Source: Fragilaria crotonensis
Lineage: Eukaryota > Bacillariophyta > Fragilariophyceae > Fragilariales > Fragilariaceae
Direction of reading: 5' to 3'
Assembly: GCA_022925895.1 (NCBI GenBank)
Contig: JAKSYS010000185.1
Location: forward strand, 1-64,000
Length of the DNA: 64,000 bases
The notes under the pieces: model-generated
What the model was told of the DNA's origin: nothing
The model's database searches: none
The model's input: only the letters and a program-made list of their open reading frames with translations
In this document: in pieces, positions 10,116 through 21,300 of the stretch
How the letters are laid out: every line of letters begins with the position of its first letter
Numbering within the stretch: position 1 is the first letter of the stretch
Position numbers and translations under genes: made by a program

Positions 10116-12941
10116 TTAACTCCAAATATCCATGACGAATCTTTGCTTGGTCTTCATCTCCTCGAAGTATCTACTGGCCTCGTCGGCGCCCAACCGATGA
10201 CTCAAAAGCTCCACTATTTTGCATTGAACATCCTTTGCCATGGCAGTGCCATCACCGCACACGAAAACAGACGCTTGGTCATCAAGAAGAGCCTTGGCCA
10301 GTGATGAGTCTTGCATCAGGTCTTGAACGTACTCCTTCTTTCCGTCCCGAGAAAAGGCAGTGTATAGCTTCTTGACAAGACCGTTCTTGACAAAGTTCTT
10401 GAGCTCTGACTCGTACAAAAAGTCGTGGTCGGCATGGCGGCATCCAAAAAAGACTTCAATGCTACCAACGCGATGATCTGTTTTCGACTTGAATCCATCC
10501 GTCGGCAGTTCGTTCTCCTCGACTTCGTAGTCCCCACGCCAAGTTCCTTCGACGACTTGCTTGGCAGCAGTCTTTTGCGAGTCAAGTTGGGCTTGACGGT
10601 GTTGAAGGAATCCTATAAATGGAGCGATGCCAGTACCAGGGCCAATGAGAATCAGAGGGGTCTCCTTTTTGACTGGCAGGTGAAAATCGGACGACGGTTT
10701 GGGAAATATGGGCAACGTGGCTGGAGCACCCTGGCCAGAGTCACCACTTAAATAGCTGGAAGCCAAGACTTCCAAGTAGCGGGTCGCAACACCGCCGATG
10801 CGACGGGACTTTCCATTCAAGGCGGGCGTCATATAGTCAACGACGGAGAATGCAATCGTCAAGGTCAATGACTCATGGAGAGGACTTGAACTGACAGAAT
10901 AGTACCTTGGTGGAATAGCAGGTAAGATACCGATTAACCCCTGCAAAGTGATCGACTGCGTTGAGGGAAAGTCTTGCAACAAGTCGATTACTGTCAAACG
11001 CTGCTCAGCCACAATTTTATCAAACGCATCGGCATGACACTTGGCAGCCAAAATGCGCAAGGCAGCCATTTCCTGCGGATCCGCAGCGAAATGCGACAGT
11101 GAATGCAACAAACGCTTATTCTTGAGAATAGGTGAGCTGAGATCGACGCGATACCGCACCACGTCTCTGACCGTCATTGCTGGGCCGTCGTCGATAATCA
11201 TCTTTTGATCGGCATTAACGTTGTGATTTTGTCGAATCATATCCAGGATGAATTGGACTGCGGACGGAGGGTTCGGAACGGAAATCCCCAGCGAATCACC
11301 CGGTTGATAGTCGAGAGTAAAGTCATCGGGTAGAGAAAGCTTCATTTCAATCACGCGCTTCCCATTGCGAGCATCAGTTTCAAGAGAAAACTCTTCCTCG
11401 TAGACGGCCATCGCTTCCCCAATATTTGTACTATCTTGGTGCAAGATGGCTGCCGCTCGCTTCGCCGCGTCAGTACATGTCTTGGTTAAGTAGCGTGCAG
11501 CCAGAATACTCGACTCAAAGGGCTTGGTGTGCGTGAACTTCAGGGTTGACGACGACGATACCGTCATGCGATCCATGTCTATGGTATCAACAAAGGCTTC
11601 GGGTTGGTGCTCGTCTGTGATAAGCTCACATGAAGAGAGCCTGCTTCCCAGACCAGGTAGCTCGGTGTGAGGTACTTCTGGGATCAAGTCTGCTTCTTTC
11701 AGATCAAGAACAGCACGAAGAGTGGAAAGTCCAGATGACTGCGCCATCGCAGGGGCAGCGACGGTGATTGGTAACGCAACAGGAGCAGTCGTTGAGGATA
11801 GGTTGACTTCGTCATCCTTCTTTTCCTCTGCCGCGGTTTCTTGTGCATTGAGTTCCAAGGCACCACTCGTGGGGGTACAGCAAGCATGCTCAATGTCAAC
11901 TAGGACAGACTCCTTCCACTGCTCCACCACATCCTCCAATCCGACGGCTTCATCCGCACATGCAATCCGTCGCAGTCTCTTCGCACCCAATTCCACCAAT
12001 CTTTTATCCAATAGCTGGCCAGCTGCGCAGAATTGATCGTAGTTGGTATCTCCCAAGGCCAGAACAGATATTGTACAATATTGGAAAGATGTAGGCGCCG
12101 TCGTTCTTCGTTTGATGTAACGCAAGAAGCGATTGCCATTTTCGGGGATGTCACCGTTCCCTGTGGTAGAAGTAACGATCAACAACCCATGCGTTCCCGG
12201 AGTCTCCCACGTAGCCGTGTGTTTCTTAAATTGATCCAGTTCGCAACACACGACTTTAGGAAAAGTAGTGCCCTTGTAGCTTGCCGCCAAATCCTTGGCA
12301 ATATGTTCGGCATTTCCAGTCGCCGATGCGTAGAGAACATAGAGTGGGGACTGTTGTGTTTTAGGAATAACTGTTTTCGAATCCGGAAGAGGGTCTTCCG
12401 TTACCTCAATCGGTTCAGCTATAGGTGATACAGTCTCTCCTGCCATTGCCTTCTTCATCTCGTCCAAAATCGATCTCTTGAATGGTTCCACAAAGTCTTC
12501 CAGTCCGAGGGCTTCGTCGGCACACGTGATTGGTTTGCAACGATGACCTCCCAACATTCCAATATGCTTGTCAAGTACCTTTCCCGTCGCACAGAATTGA
12601 TCGTAATTGGTGTCTCCCAATGCCAAGACGGCGTACTTGACATTCTCAAAGGTCGACGTTGGCGTCGTTTTGCGTTTGATGAATCGGATCAACCGATCGG
12701 CATTTTCTGGTGCATCGCCGTTGCCTGTCGTGGAACATACGACAATAAGTCCGTGATAGACACCATTCTGAGTTGGTTTGCACTTCCAGTCCTCTTGGTA
12801 CCGACGGAAGGTATCGAGCGGAGCGCAAATAACGTCGTTATCACCTTGGGCTCGTGAGGCGAGTTCTTTGGCAATATGCTCCGAGTTGCCAGTGGCAGAA
12901 CCGTAGAGAATAAAGAGTTTGGCAGCAGATTGTGATGACAT
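10116..12941 (-). CDS. Diflavin NADPH reductase with two tandem flavodoxin domains (methionine synthase reductase-like)
   Basis: Predicted 941 residues, uninterrupted. Diflavin reductases pass electrons from NADPH via FAD and FMN to a partner such as methionine synthase, sulfite reductase or P450. There are two complete flavodoxin-like domains: FMN loops GSATGNSEHIAK (14-25) and ASATGNAEHIAK (205-216), each followed by STTGNGD-x-PEN and by LGDTNYDQFC. The usual C-terminal half follows: a connecting/FAD domain with PPRYYSVSSS, the NADP-binding GPGTGIAPF, FFGCRHADHDFLY, SRDGKKEYVQ and VFVCGDGTAMA, and a penultimate Trp (DIWS) that stacks on FAD in this family. The DIWS end and the long linker between FMN and FAD parts favour a methionine synthase reductase-like assignment, but substrate is not proven. 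ATG 12941 is the first in frame; upstream in-frame codons lack ATG. It shares a ~550-bp divergent upstream region with the next gene. Confidence 0.88.
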   Translation of the reverse strand: MSSQSAAKLFILYGSATGNSEHIAKELASRAQGDNDVICAPLDTFRRYQEDWKCKPTQNGVYHGLIVVCSTTGNGDAPENADRLIRFIKRKTTPTSTFENVKYAVLALGDTNYDQFCATGKVLDKHIGMLGGHRCKPITCADEALGLEDFVEPFKRSILDEMKKAMAGETVSPIAEPIEVTEDPLPDSKTVIPKTQQSPLYVLYASATGNAEHIAKDLAASYKGTTFPKVVCCELDQFKKHTATWETPGTHGLLIVTSTTGNGDIPENGNRFLRYIKRRTTAPTSFQYCTISVLALGDTNYDQFCAAGQLLDKRLVELGAKRLRRIACADEAVGLEDVVEQWKESVLVDIEHACCTPTSGALELNAQETAAEEKKDDEVNLSSTTAPVALPITVAAPAMAQSSGLSTLRAVLDLKEADLIPEVPHTELPGLGSRLSSCELITDEHQPEAFVDTIDMDRMTVSSSSTLKFTHTKPFESSILAARYLTKTCTDAAKRAAAILHQDSTNIGEAMAVYEEEFSLETDARNGKRVIEMKLSLPDDFTLDYQPGDSLGISVPNPPSAVQFILDMIRQNHNVNADQKMIIDDGPAMTVRDVVRYRVDLSSPILKNKRLLHSLSHFAADPQEMAALRILAAKCHADAFDKIVAEQRLTVIDLLQDFPSTQSITLQGLIGILPAIPPRYYSVSSSPLHESLTLTIAFSVVDYMTPALNGKSRRIGGVATRYLEVLASSYLSGDSGQGAPATLPIFPKPSSDFHLPVKKETPLILIGPGTGIAPFIGFLQHRQAQLDSQKTAAKQVVEGTWRGDYEVEENELPTDGFKSKTDHRVGSIEVFFGCRHADHDFLYESELKNFVKNGLVKKLYTAFSRDGKKEYVQDLMQDSSLAKALLDDQASVFVCGDGTAMAKDVQCKIVELLSHRLGADEASRYFEEMKTKQRFVMDIWS

Positions 12942-13491
12942 TGTAACGATGCTTTTTGTCCGATGATGAGAATGTATCCTATAATGTGCGGTAAAGAGTG
13001 AATTATAGGCAGCAGTGTTAGTGTCCTGAGACTTCCACAGATGTGTGAAAAAGCAATTGTGTGTGTGGAGTATTGAGGATGTTCGTGCAACGCGCAACGC
13101 TAAATGCCATTCGCATGCACACTGCACGTAAACACGTGACAAAAGATGAGATGTTCCAAGAGCTGCACTGCCCTGATTTTTACAATGAACTCAAGGACAT
13201 GAAGAAATTGTATATAATATTTTTCGCATTCTGAAGCACGTTCACATTCTTTGTTTTCACCTTCAAGGCGTCCGTCCGTCAGAGCGTGCTCATGCCCGGA
13301 ACCAACAAAAGAGGAGAGAGTGAAATCGGATCTACGCGAGTCAACGAAGAAAGGCGAACAACAGCAACAACAACAAAAACAAACGATCTCGTGCTCCAAG
13401 ATTGTCCTTCGGCTGCTTCTTACTGGGTTGCTTGCGTACAGAACTATCAAACATAAACCACCTCTACCGATATTAGTCGCATCCAACCACA
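12942..13491. promoter_or_regulatory. Shared upstream region of two divergent genes
   Basis: 550 bp separate the start codons of the reductase (minus) and the FYV7-like gene (plus). It contains an A/C-rich leader (CAACAACAACAAAAACAAACG near 13362-13384) just upstream of the plus gene. No clear TATA element or operator was identified. Confidence 0.35.
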
Positions 13492-14099
13492 ATGGCACCA
13501 ACTACCACCACCACAACCACCAACAACAACAAGACTAAGGAACCGCATCATCATGAACGTCGAAAAGCAGCTGGTATCGAAGCCTTTACTGCTCAGAAGG
13601 GTGTCACGCGTAGCATACAAACCTACAAGCATCGTAAGGAATCAAAATTGGCAAAGAAGGCGTCGTTGTTGCGGGAATATCATAAAGTGATGAAGAAGGA
13701 AGGCTTGGAAGCAGGACGTGGGAAGAGAAAACGAGACTACATGGACAATGATGACAATACAGAACTAATAGAAATACGTCGTAATGAACGTGACGAGAAT
13801 CATCAAGCAGATGCTGTCATCGTCGAAAACGAGGAGAAAAAGATTCGATGAAAAAGCAAGTCAGAAAACGAAAACCAAAGATGAATCCCTTGACGAAAGC
13901 CCTTCAGAAGGCCAATGAGCGAAAGGCAGAGCAAGAGCAAGAACAGATGCGTCGCCAAAAAGAACAGGCGGAACGAAAGACTAGAATGGCCCATAGGAAG
14001 CGAACCGCCAAAATGCTGAGCCAACGGACAAAGAAGGGACAGCCTGTTATGAAGAATGTCATTGCTGATTTGTTGTCAAGGATTGAGCAAAAGAAGTAG
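13492..14099 (+). CDS. FYV7/CCDC59-like rRNA-processing protein, one frame break
   Basis: A highly basic protein of ~200 residues: Thr/Asn-rich start, SKLAKKASLLREYHKVMKKEG in the middle, a Lys/Arg/Glu coiled-coil (KANERKAEQEQEQMRRQKEQ) and a C-terminal TKKGQPVMKNVI-x-DLLSRI signature. That C-terminus is the hallmark of the FYV7/TAP26 family, nucleolar factors of small-subunit rRNA processing. The frame changes at about 13836-13850. Adding one A to the AAAAA run (EEKKDSMKKQ) joins 13492-13851 to 13848-14099, so a sequencing indel is the simplest explanation. ATG 13492 has a good context (CACAATGGC). Confidence 0.7.
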
Positions 14100-15122
14100 G
14101 CGAGGTATGTGCTAATGTCAAGGCATAGCAGGTCGCTGGAAGATTTTCCGGAACCTCCAGGTGGGCCAATACAGCAATCTATTTCGAACAGGGTCTGGGC
14201 GGCCTCACTCTAGCACCTGCTTTTTCGCTACACAAGCATTAAGCCATGTCGTCGTGAATTGAGCCGCATCGGCACCTCGCCATCACACCGGTTCTTTCCA
14301 TCTTAGTTCTCTAGGAAAAAGGCCCGATCCGCCGACTACCCTCGTATAAAATAGAAGTTGTAGGGCACTGATTACACCGAAAGAAGAGTTTTCTTCTTGG
14401 TGGAAACTTGAATCCGACTTGAAACCTGAACTGTGGTTGCTGGTCGAGTTTCCAGTTTCCAGTTTCCAGTCGCGGGTCGCAAATGCAAACTGCGAAAGGA
14501 GCTAAAGAAAACAGTCAGTGTCCAGTAGTTGTGCATCGGGACGATGGCACTGCGAAAAGTTCATGAGGATAAGACGAAACACGGGCAACTGAGTCTGGTT
14601 AACCCACTCGATCGAATACTGAAGCGTCCGGAGAAGCGCCCTTATTAAATCTGATGCGGACGGACCCCCGGTTTATGAGTACCAAACTGTGCGATCCATT
14701 GTTTTGTTGCTTGTTGTAAGTTGCCTTAGTATCACAAACGAGCACTTAAAATATATAAAGTCTTGTAGCAGTCTAAGTCGTGACAACGAAGGTATCTCTC
14801 TCTCGACAGTGGATGTTGTCAAAGGCGAGGTGATGCCGATACTTGAGGCTGGCAGCCTTTCTTCACAAATATAAAGAAAACATATCTAGAAACCAAGTGC
14901 TTGCGTCAGCAGTTCTCCTACATTACTCCATCACTACACGAGTACACCCCAGCTGTCTCGCTATCAAGTTCAAGTGCCTCTCAACCAAGTCATCAAGGTC
15001 GCTCTGGTTCAGGAGGCTTCAAAGGGCACCTGTCGCAATTCCTAATCCTCTCCAACTCTACGCTTCTTAACCTACTCACATGCTCACCTGTGGGGATGCT
15101 CAGATTGCGGAGGGGTGCATGC
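14100..15122. repeat. Downstream flank of the CS gene; inverted, diverged copy of the 18-22 kb repeat unit
   Basis: No gene. From about 14,280 to 15,122 the reverse complement matches, in order, the unit that is tandemly repeated at 18.4-22.2 kb. Examples are the GGGGGTCCGTCCGCATCAGATT stretch (near 14,650-14,670), the GGAAACTCGACCAGCAACC stretch (near 14,437-14,455) and TATATAAAGTCTTGTAGCAG (near 14,752-14,771). A local GTTTCCA triplication lies at 14,450-14,470. The divergence is clearly greater than between the tandem copies. Confidence 0.6.
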
Positions 15123-15740
15123 TCACACAACTTCATGGTCGGGACTTGCCCGGGCATTAATTGTGTGCCAAGTTTCTCCTGGAACTTGTTTCTTCAATAT
15201 CAATACCAAAAGTTTGTCGTCTGATTTGACCTTGAAGGTGGCGTTGGTAATTTTGCCTGCCAACTTGGTAAAATAAAGAGTCTTGGGTGCCTGTTGCTGT
15301 TCTTCTAGTCCCTCCTCCTGACCGGAAGGCTGTTCAAGAACTAGCGACAGGGATTCTTCCGTAAATTCCAAGGACACATGTTCGGGCGTGACTGTGTCGT
15401 CGATATCGATATACAATTTGACTGACTTTTCGCCATCGCAAAAGGCATATTTGGTAATGGTTGATTTGTGAATATCAAAAGAGGAATACTTTCGTTCCAG
15501 TGCGACACGATGGCGTTCTTCCAACAATCGCTTTGGTTCAGGTTTGCCATCCCATGCTGGACCCTGGGGTGTCTTGTCATGAGCAAAGTAGTAGGCATTC
15601 TTTCCCTTGCGACGAATGTTCTCGCGAAGCGCTGAGACGTTTTCTTGCTCATCTTTGGCTGATGATGCTTCGTCTTCCTCAACTATCATGTCATGATGAG
15701 GTTGCTGTTCCTCTTCACCTGGTGTTGGTTCAGACGACAT
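15123..15740 (-). CDS. CS-domain (p23/SGT1-like) protein
   Basis: About 205 residues. An acidic N-terminus is followed by a basic stretch with GKNAYYFAHDK and GPAWDGKPEPK. A CS domain then runs from about residue 75 to 190: ITKYAFCDGEKSVKLYIDI, VSLEFTEESLSLVL and NATFKVKSDDKLLVLILKK. The spacing of beta strands is typical of p23/SGT1/NudC domains, which dock HSP90 or act as co-chaperones; the partner here is unknown. ATG 15740 is the first in-frame ATG after an upstream stop. A broken copy of the 3' half lies inverted at 18.04-18.35 kb, so this is the presumed parent gene. Confidence 0.75.
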   Translation of the reverse strand: MSSEPTPGEEEQQPHHDMIVEEDEASSAKDEQENVSALRENIRRKGKNAYYFAHDKTPQGPAWDGKPEPKRLLEERHRVALERKYSSFDIHKSTITKYAFCDGEKSVKLYIDIDDTVTPEHVSLEFTEESLSLVLEQPSGQEEGLEEQQQAPKTLYFTKLAGKITNATFKVKSDDKLLVLILKKQVPGETWHTINARASPDHEVV

Positions 15741-16150
15741 TGACGAAGTATCGAAAAGAGTCGAATCGAATGGATTTGAAAAATGCGCGACGTCGAAGAT
15801 GTCTCTTGAGACTTGAGACCCCTCCAAATAGAGTCAAACCGAACGCTGCAGGGACGGTCGGTTTGCGTTAGCGCTCCGTCTTCAAATCTGCTTGCGTGGC
15901 ACGTGGCACACAACAGACGAAAACTGCGCATGGTTGCGCAATGGCATCATAACATACTTCATGATTCATGATTCAAGATTCATCATATACTCCAGTGTTT
16001 GAAACGAGTCACGAATACGGTAAATTCTGGTACTAATGGTACAATACTGTACGTACATTACCTTGCTGCCACGGTCATTGGGTCATCGCTTGAAGTTCGC
16101 ATGAGGGATCGTCCACTACTACCTGGCACTCGTACGGTAGCTTTCTAATC
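15741..16150. other. Intergenic between divergent genes
   Basis: About 410 bases upstream of both the CS gene and the TREX-like gene. It contains a short CATGATTCATGATTCAAGATTC repeat at about 15,960-15,982 and GTAC words at 16,030-16,060. Nothing else recognised. Confidence 0.35.
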
Positions 16151-17196
16151 ATGCAAGGAAATCCATCGTACACTTCAGTACCTACATTACGAAGCGTCTC
16201 TGCACAATGCACCAACACACCTGTCTCGCAATACCAAACACGCTTAGAACATCTCGCATCAACGACCGAAAACGAAAGCCCCGATTACTCTCGCACCATG
16301 ACGATTCTCGGAGTTCCTGAAGGCAGCGGTTTCACCATTGGCACCTCGTCAAACATAGCTCCAACGGCTGGTATCGCAAGCAAGATGGACATGTCTCTCG
16401 GTAAGTTGGAAGGGGAGTTGCGTAAAAGAGTTGCTGACGATTGCCGTTTCACGCAAACACGAACCATGTCAAGTTGTATGATCGATTTTCTCCTGTCTCA
16501 TTCAATCCATCTCTCTCTTCCCAATCAGACGATATGATCAAATCGCGTCGTACTGCATCTGCTACAACACGCGTTACTGCCGCGGGTTTGGATCGCCAAG
16601 TGGCCAAGGGCAAGGCAAAGCGCTCAGCGGCTGCCAACGCCCGTCGCGGCATTGCCACCACTGCCCAACCGACCGCAAAGGAGATTGAAATGGAAGTCGA
16701 TCGACAAACTCATCGGGCAACATCCTCCACAAAGAAACTTAAGGAACAGCAGCAGCAACAAGCGCCACCCCGAGGGCGTAAGCCTCGCAGTCAAGCCGAC
16801 ATCAAGACCAAAGCCAGGCAGGAGAAGAAAGCGGGAACGCCAAACAAGAAGCCAGCGGCATCCGATAATGTTATTCCGCCGACGTGGATTGGAGGGACAC
16901 GTCGTCCGCCATCCAAGAAAGCTGTGACCGCAGCTGTGGAAGCCATGCAACAATCAGGCTTCAAGGTCCCCAAGGGAATGCAAATGGTCATTTCATTCGC
17001 ACCTGCTCCCGATCATTATCCCACTGGAAACAACGAATTTGGAGGCAACGCAGCCAACACAAACAACGCAAGCGCCAAGAAGAAGCAGCCTAACAAAAAC
17101 AACAACAGCGCCAAGAAGCCTAACAGTAACAACAACACCAAGGGTGGAGGTGGCCAGGGTACTGGCGGCCGTGGGGGAGGTGGGCGTCGCAATTAG
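16151..17196 (+). CDS. mRNA-export adaptor-like protein with UAP56-binding motif and RGG tail
   Basis: Two exons, 16151-16400 and 16529-17196, flank a 128-bp intron (GTAAGT...AATCAG). Splicing creates KMDMSLDDMIKSRR, a textbook UAP56-binding motif as found in ALYREF/Yra1, UIF and CHTOP. These proteins couple the DEAD-box helicase UAP56/DDX39B in the TREX complex to nuclear mRNA export. The C-terminus is Asn/Lys-rich and ends in a Gly/Arg tail (GGRGGGGRRN), a typical RNA-binding and methylation region. No RRM was seen, which separates it from ALYREF and points to a UIF/CHTOP-like adaptor. Two starts are possible: ATG 16151 and ATG 16298. The latter has the better context (CACCATGACG). Confidence 0.7.
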
Positions 17197-18040
17197 ACAA
17201 GCACATTATTCATTTACACACAAACTACATGTCTACATGCCACGAACCACCCGCAAGAAACAAAACAAAAATTGACGCATCAACAGAATGATCCATGGAC
17301 TGACGACTTTGGGAACCTGGTTATTGTCCTTGCGATCCCTGTTGCATGCATAGTACCGAAGGAAACAAAATGTGAACCCCACTTGGCATCATATCTTGTT
17401 GCCCCTGGGTTATAACTAAAAATGTGGATTTATTCGATTAAAAACTACACCTCTCGCCACCAACATCCTTCCTCGACAAGCAAACAGACAGGCACGGTTT
17501 CCCAAGACGAGCAGGTCACCCAAAGACATCAATTTGGATTGTGTCACATGTGCGTATTGGTTCCACTCTGAGCTCACTAATCACGTGCTCCTTGAACCCT
17601 TCACGCGCACAATGTGGTTGCCTGTCTGCTTAGGGAGTTGTGGTTTTGCTACAACGACATTATTGCTGTTTCCGTATGAGAAGCGGCGGCTTTCTCGTTT
17701 GCGGTTCTCTCGGGTTCGTGTGTTGTTCGCCGCCGTGTTTGTTCACTAGCTCTATTTTCGTGCACTTTGTTTCCACAGTGGCATTTGCAAATTCCTTAAC
17801 GATTCCGAAATCGTTTTGTCGGATGGCCCTTTTGCGTTGCTTTGCAATTGTTGGAACTAGGATGCTACATGCTCGCGTTCGACGGAGGAGGCAGGCCATC
17901 CTCGTCCAACAAGAGAAATCTACTCGACAACCAACCAAAAACCATAGTTTCGACGGTTCGGGTCACAGCATTAACTCTGGTTCAGGATATCAACATCGCA
18001 GCCAAATGCAGATACCAGTTATTGTTCTTTCATCGATTGC
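17197..18040. other. Intergenic
   Basis: No gene recognised. Short open stretches at 17.5-18.1 kb lack protein-like features. The right end borders the inverted CS-gene copy. Confidence 0.35.
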
Positions 18041-18355
18041 CAATAACGCCCTTTTGCGATGGCGAAAAGTCATTCGAATTGTTTATTGGTATCGACGACA
18101 TTGTCACGCCCGAACATGTCGCTAGTTCTTGAACAAGCGTCTGATCAGGAGGAAAGGACTTAGAGCAGCAACAGGCGCCCAAGTTTCGTTACTTTACCAA
18201 GTTGACAAGCAAAAGCATCAACAACACGTTCAAGGTCAAAATCCGACGATAAACTTTTGGTGTTGATTTTGAAGCAAAACGTATCTGGAGAAACATGGTA
18301 TACAATCAATGCCCAGACGAGTCCCGATCATGAAGTTGTGTGAGCATGCGCACCT
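18041..18355 (+). pseudogene. Broken, inverted copy of the 3' half of the CS-domain gene
   Basis: In plus orientation this stretch aligns with the minus-strand CS gene at about 15,430-15,123. It reads FCDGEKSFELFIGIDDIVTPEHV, then stops. Later frames recover QQQAPK, YFTKL, NNTFKVK and ETW, with multiple frame changes and stops, ending at the equivalent of the parental stop (GATCATGAAGTTGTG). The parental sequence continues into the downstream flank exactly as in the parent. This shows that a block of gene plus flank was duplicated in inverted orientation and then decayed. Confidence 0.7.
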
Positions 18356-21300
18356 CCGCAATCTGAGCTGAGTATTAGCTGAGTGTGGAAGTTGATTAAG
18401 GATTGTAGAGTTACGAGAATTACGAATAGCGACAGGGTCCACTGACGCCCCCCTGATCCAGAATGACCTTGATGACTTTGTTGAGAGGTAGTAGATCTTG
18501 ATAGGGAGGCAGCTGGGGTGAACCGTGATCCTGGTGTAGTGAGGGAGTAGATGTAGGAGAACTGCTGAAGCAAGCACTTGGTTTCTAGATCAGTTTTCTT
18601 CATTTGTGACGACAGGTTATTTGCATCAAGTATCGTCGAGAGGGAGAGCGTGATACCCTCGTTGTCAAGACCCGGACTGCTACAAGACTTTATATATTTC
18701 AAATAGTCCAACAATCTTAAGGCAACTCACAGCAAAAACCAAAACCTACTATGAATATTCAATTCTTGACTCTTGCAGCCGGGGGCTCCGTCCACATCAG
18801 ATTCGCTTACACCGCTTCTACGGACGCCTCAGTAACCGATCGTGTGGGTCAACCGGACTCCCCAAACCCCAAACCCCAAACCCCAAGTTGCCTGTCATCT
18901 TCTTTTGTTCCTTTGTCGCAGCCATCGCCTCAGCGCACGACTGGAAGCTCACTTTTTTCCTTTGCTCATTTTCGCAGTCCAATCATGATTGAGTCCCGAC
19001 GCACGACTGGAAACTCGACAGTCGACAGGCAACTGTACTTCCGGGTTTCAAGGGGTCAGGTCGAATTCGAGTGTCCAGCAACGGAATCAGGCCCCCACCC
19101 TAGAGACCCTAGAGAGACGAAGTCGCTCAGGATAGTGGGCGTTCTTTTGAAGTAACTAACACTGATGGACCCCATGTGATTGTGAAGTGCCGATGCAGCC
19201 TAAGTTATGGCGACAATTGTCAAGACTTACGACGTTCGACTAACAACTCGGATGTGATAGGGTGCACTTGTGTCACAAAAAAGCAGGTGTTGTTAGGAAG
19301 CTGCCCAAACCCTATGCGAAATTGCCGCCCAGCGGGCAGCAGTACCTTCACACTAGAGCTGCCTTTATTAATTACTGTACCGGTAGACCACATTGGTTGT
19401 AGCGAAACAGCAATAGTCCCACACAAATTGGAATTTTAACCGATGCACAGCAGACGCCAGTGTCGCCTCCTTTTCCAGAGCAAAATTGATGATTTGGTTG
19501 AGGGATAGCTAGACAGCTGGGGTGTATTGGTGTATTCGTGTAAAGAAGGAATATATGCAGGAGGACATACGCAAAAACAAGGCTTTCTAGATGAATGATT
19601 CCTCTTGATTTGCGTCGACAGTCTACCAGCATGTACGTTTGGCATCACATCGCCTTTGACAAAATCCATCGTCGAGCGAGAGCGTGATACCCTCGTTGTC
19701 AAGACCCGGACTGCTACAAGACTTTATATATTTCAAATACTCCAACAATCTTAAGGCAACTCACAGCAAAAACCAAAACCTACTATGAATATTCAATTCT
19801 TGACTCTTGCAGCCGGGGGCTCCGTCCACATCAGATTCGCTTACACCGCTTCTACGGACGCCTCAGTAACCGATCGTGTGGGTCAACCGGACTCCCCAAA
19901 CCCCAAACCCCAAACCCCAAGTTGCCTGTCATCTTCTTTTGTTCCTTTGTCGCAGCCATCGCCTCAGCGCACGACTGGAAGCTCACTTTTTTCCTTTGCT
20001 CATTTTCGCAGTCCAATCATGATTGAGTCCCGACGCACGACTGGAAACTCGACAGGCAACTGTAGTTCCGGGTTTTAAGGGGTCAGGTCGAATTCGAGTG
20101 TCCAGCAACGGAATCAGGCCCCCACCCTAGAGAGACGAAGTCGCTCAGGATAGTGGGCGTTCTTTTGAAGTAACTAACACTGATGGACCCCATGTGATTG
20201 TGAAGTGCCGATGCAGCCTAAGTTATGGCGACAATTGTCAAGACTTACGACGTTCGACTAACAACTCGGATGTGATAGGGTGCACTTGTGTCACAAAAAA
20301 GCAGGTATTGTTAGGAAGCTGCCCAAACCCTATGCGAAATTGCCGCCCAGCGGGCAGCAGTACCTTCACACTAGAGCTGCCTTTATTAATTACTGTACCG
20401 GTAGACCACATTGGTTGTAGCGAAACAGCAATAGTCCCACACAAATTGGAATTTTAACCGATGCACAGCAGACGCCATTGTCGCCTCCTTTTCCAGAGCA
20501 AAATTGATGATTTGGTTGAGGGATAGCTAGACAGCTGGGGTGTATTGGTGTATTCGTGTAAAGAAGGAATATATGCAGGAGGACATACGCAAAAACAAGG
20601 CTTTCTAGATGAATGATTCCTCTTGATTTGCGTCGACAGTCTACCAGCATGTACGTTTGGCATCACATCGCCTTTGACAAAATCCATCGTCGAGAGCGAG
20701 AGCGTGATACCCTCGTTGTCAAGACCCGGACTGCTACAAGACTTTATATATTTCAAATACTCCAACAATCTTAAGGCAACTCACAGCAAAAACCAAAACC
20801 TACTATGAATATTCAATTCTTGACTCTTGCAGCCGGGGGCTCCGTCCACATCAGATTCGCTTACACCGCTTCTACGGACGCCTCAGTAACCGATCGTGTG
20901 GGTCAACCGGACTCCCCAAACCCCAAACCCCAAGTTGCCTGTCATCTTCTTTTGTTCCTTTGTCGCAGCCATCGCCTCAGCGCACGACTGGAAGCTCACT
21001 TTTTTTCCTTTGCTCATTTTCGCAGTCCAATCATGATTGAGTCCCGACGCACGACTGGAAACTCGACAGGCAACTGTAGTTCCGGGTTTTAAGGGGTCAG
21101 GTCGAATTCGAGTGTCCAGCAACGGAATCAGGCCCCCACCCTAGAGACCCTAGAGAGACGAAGTCGCTCAGGATAGTGGGCGTTCTTTTGAAGTAACTAA
21201 CACTGATGGACCCCATGTGATTGTGAAGTGCCGATGCAGCCTAAGTTATGGCGACAATTGTCAAGACTTACGACGTTCGACTAACAACTCGGATGTGATA

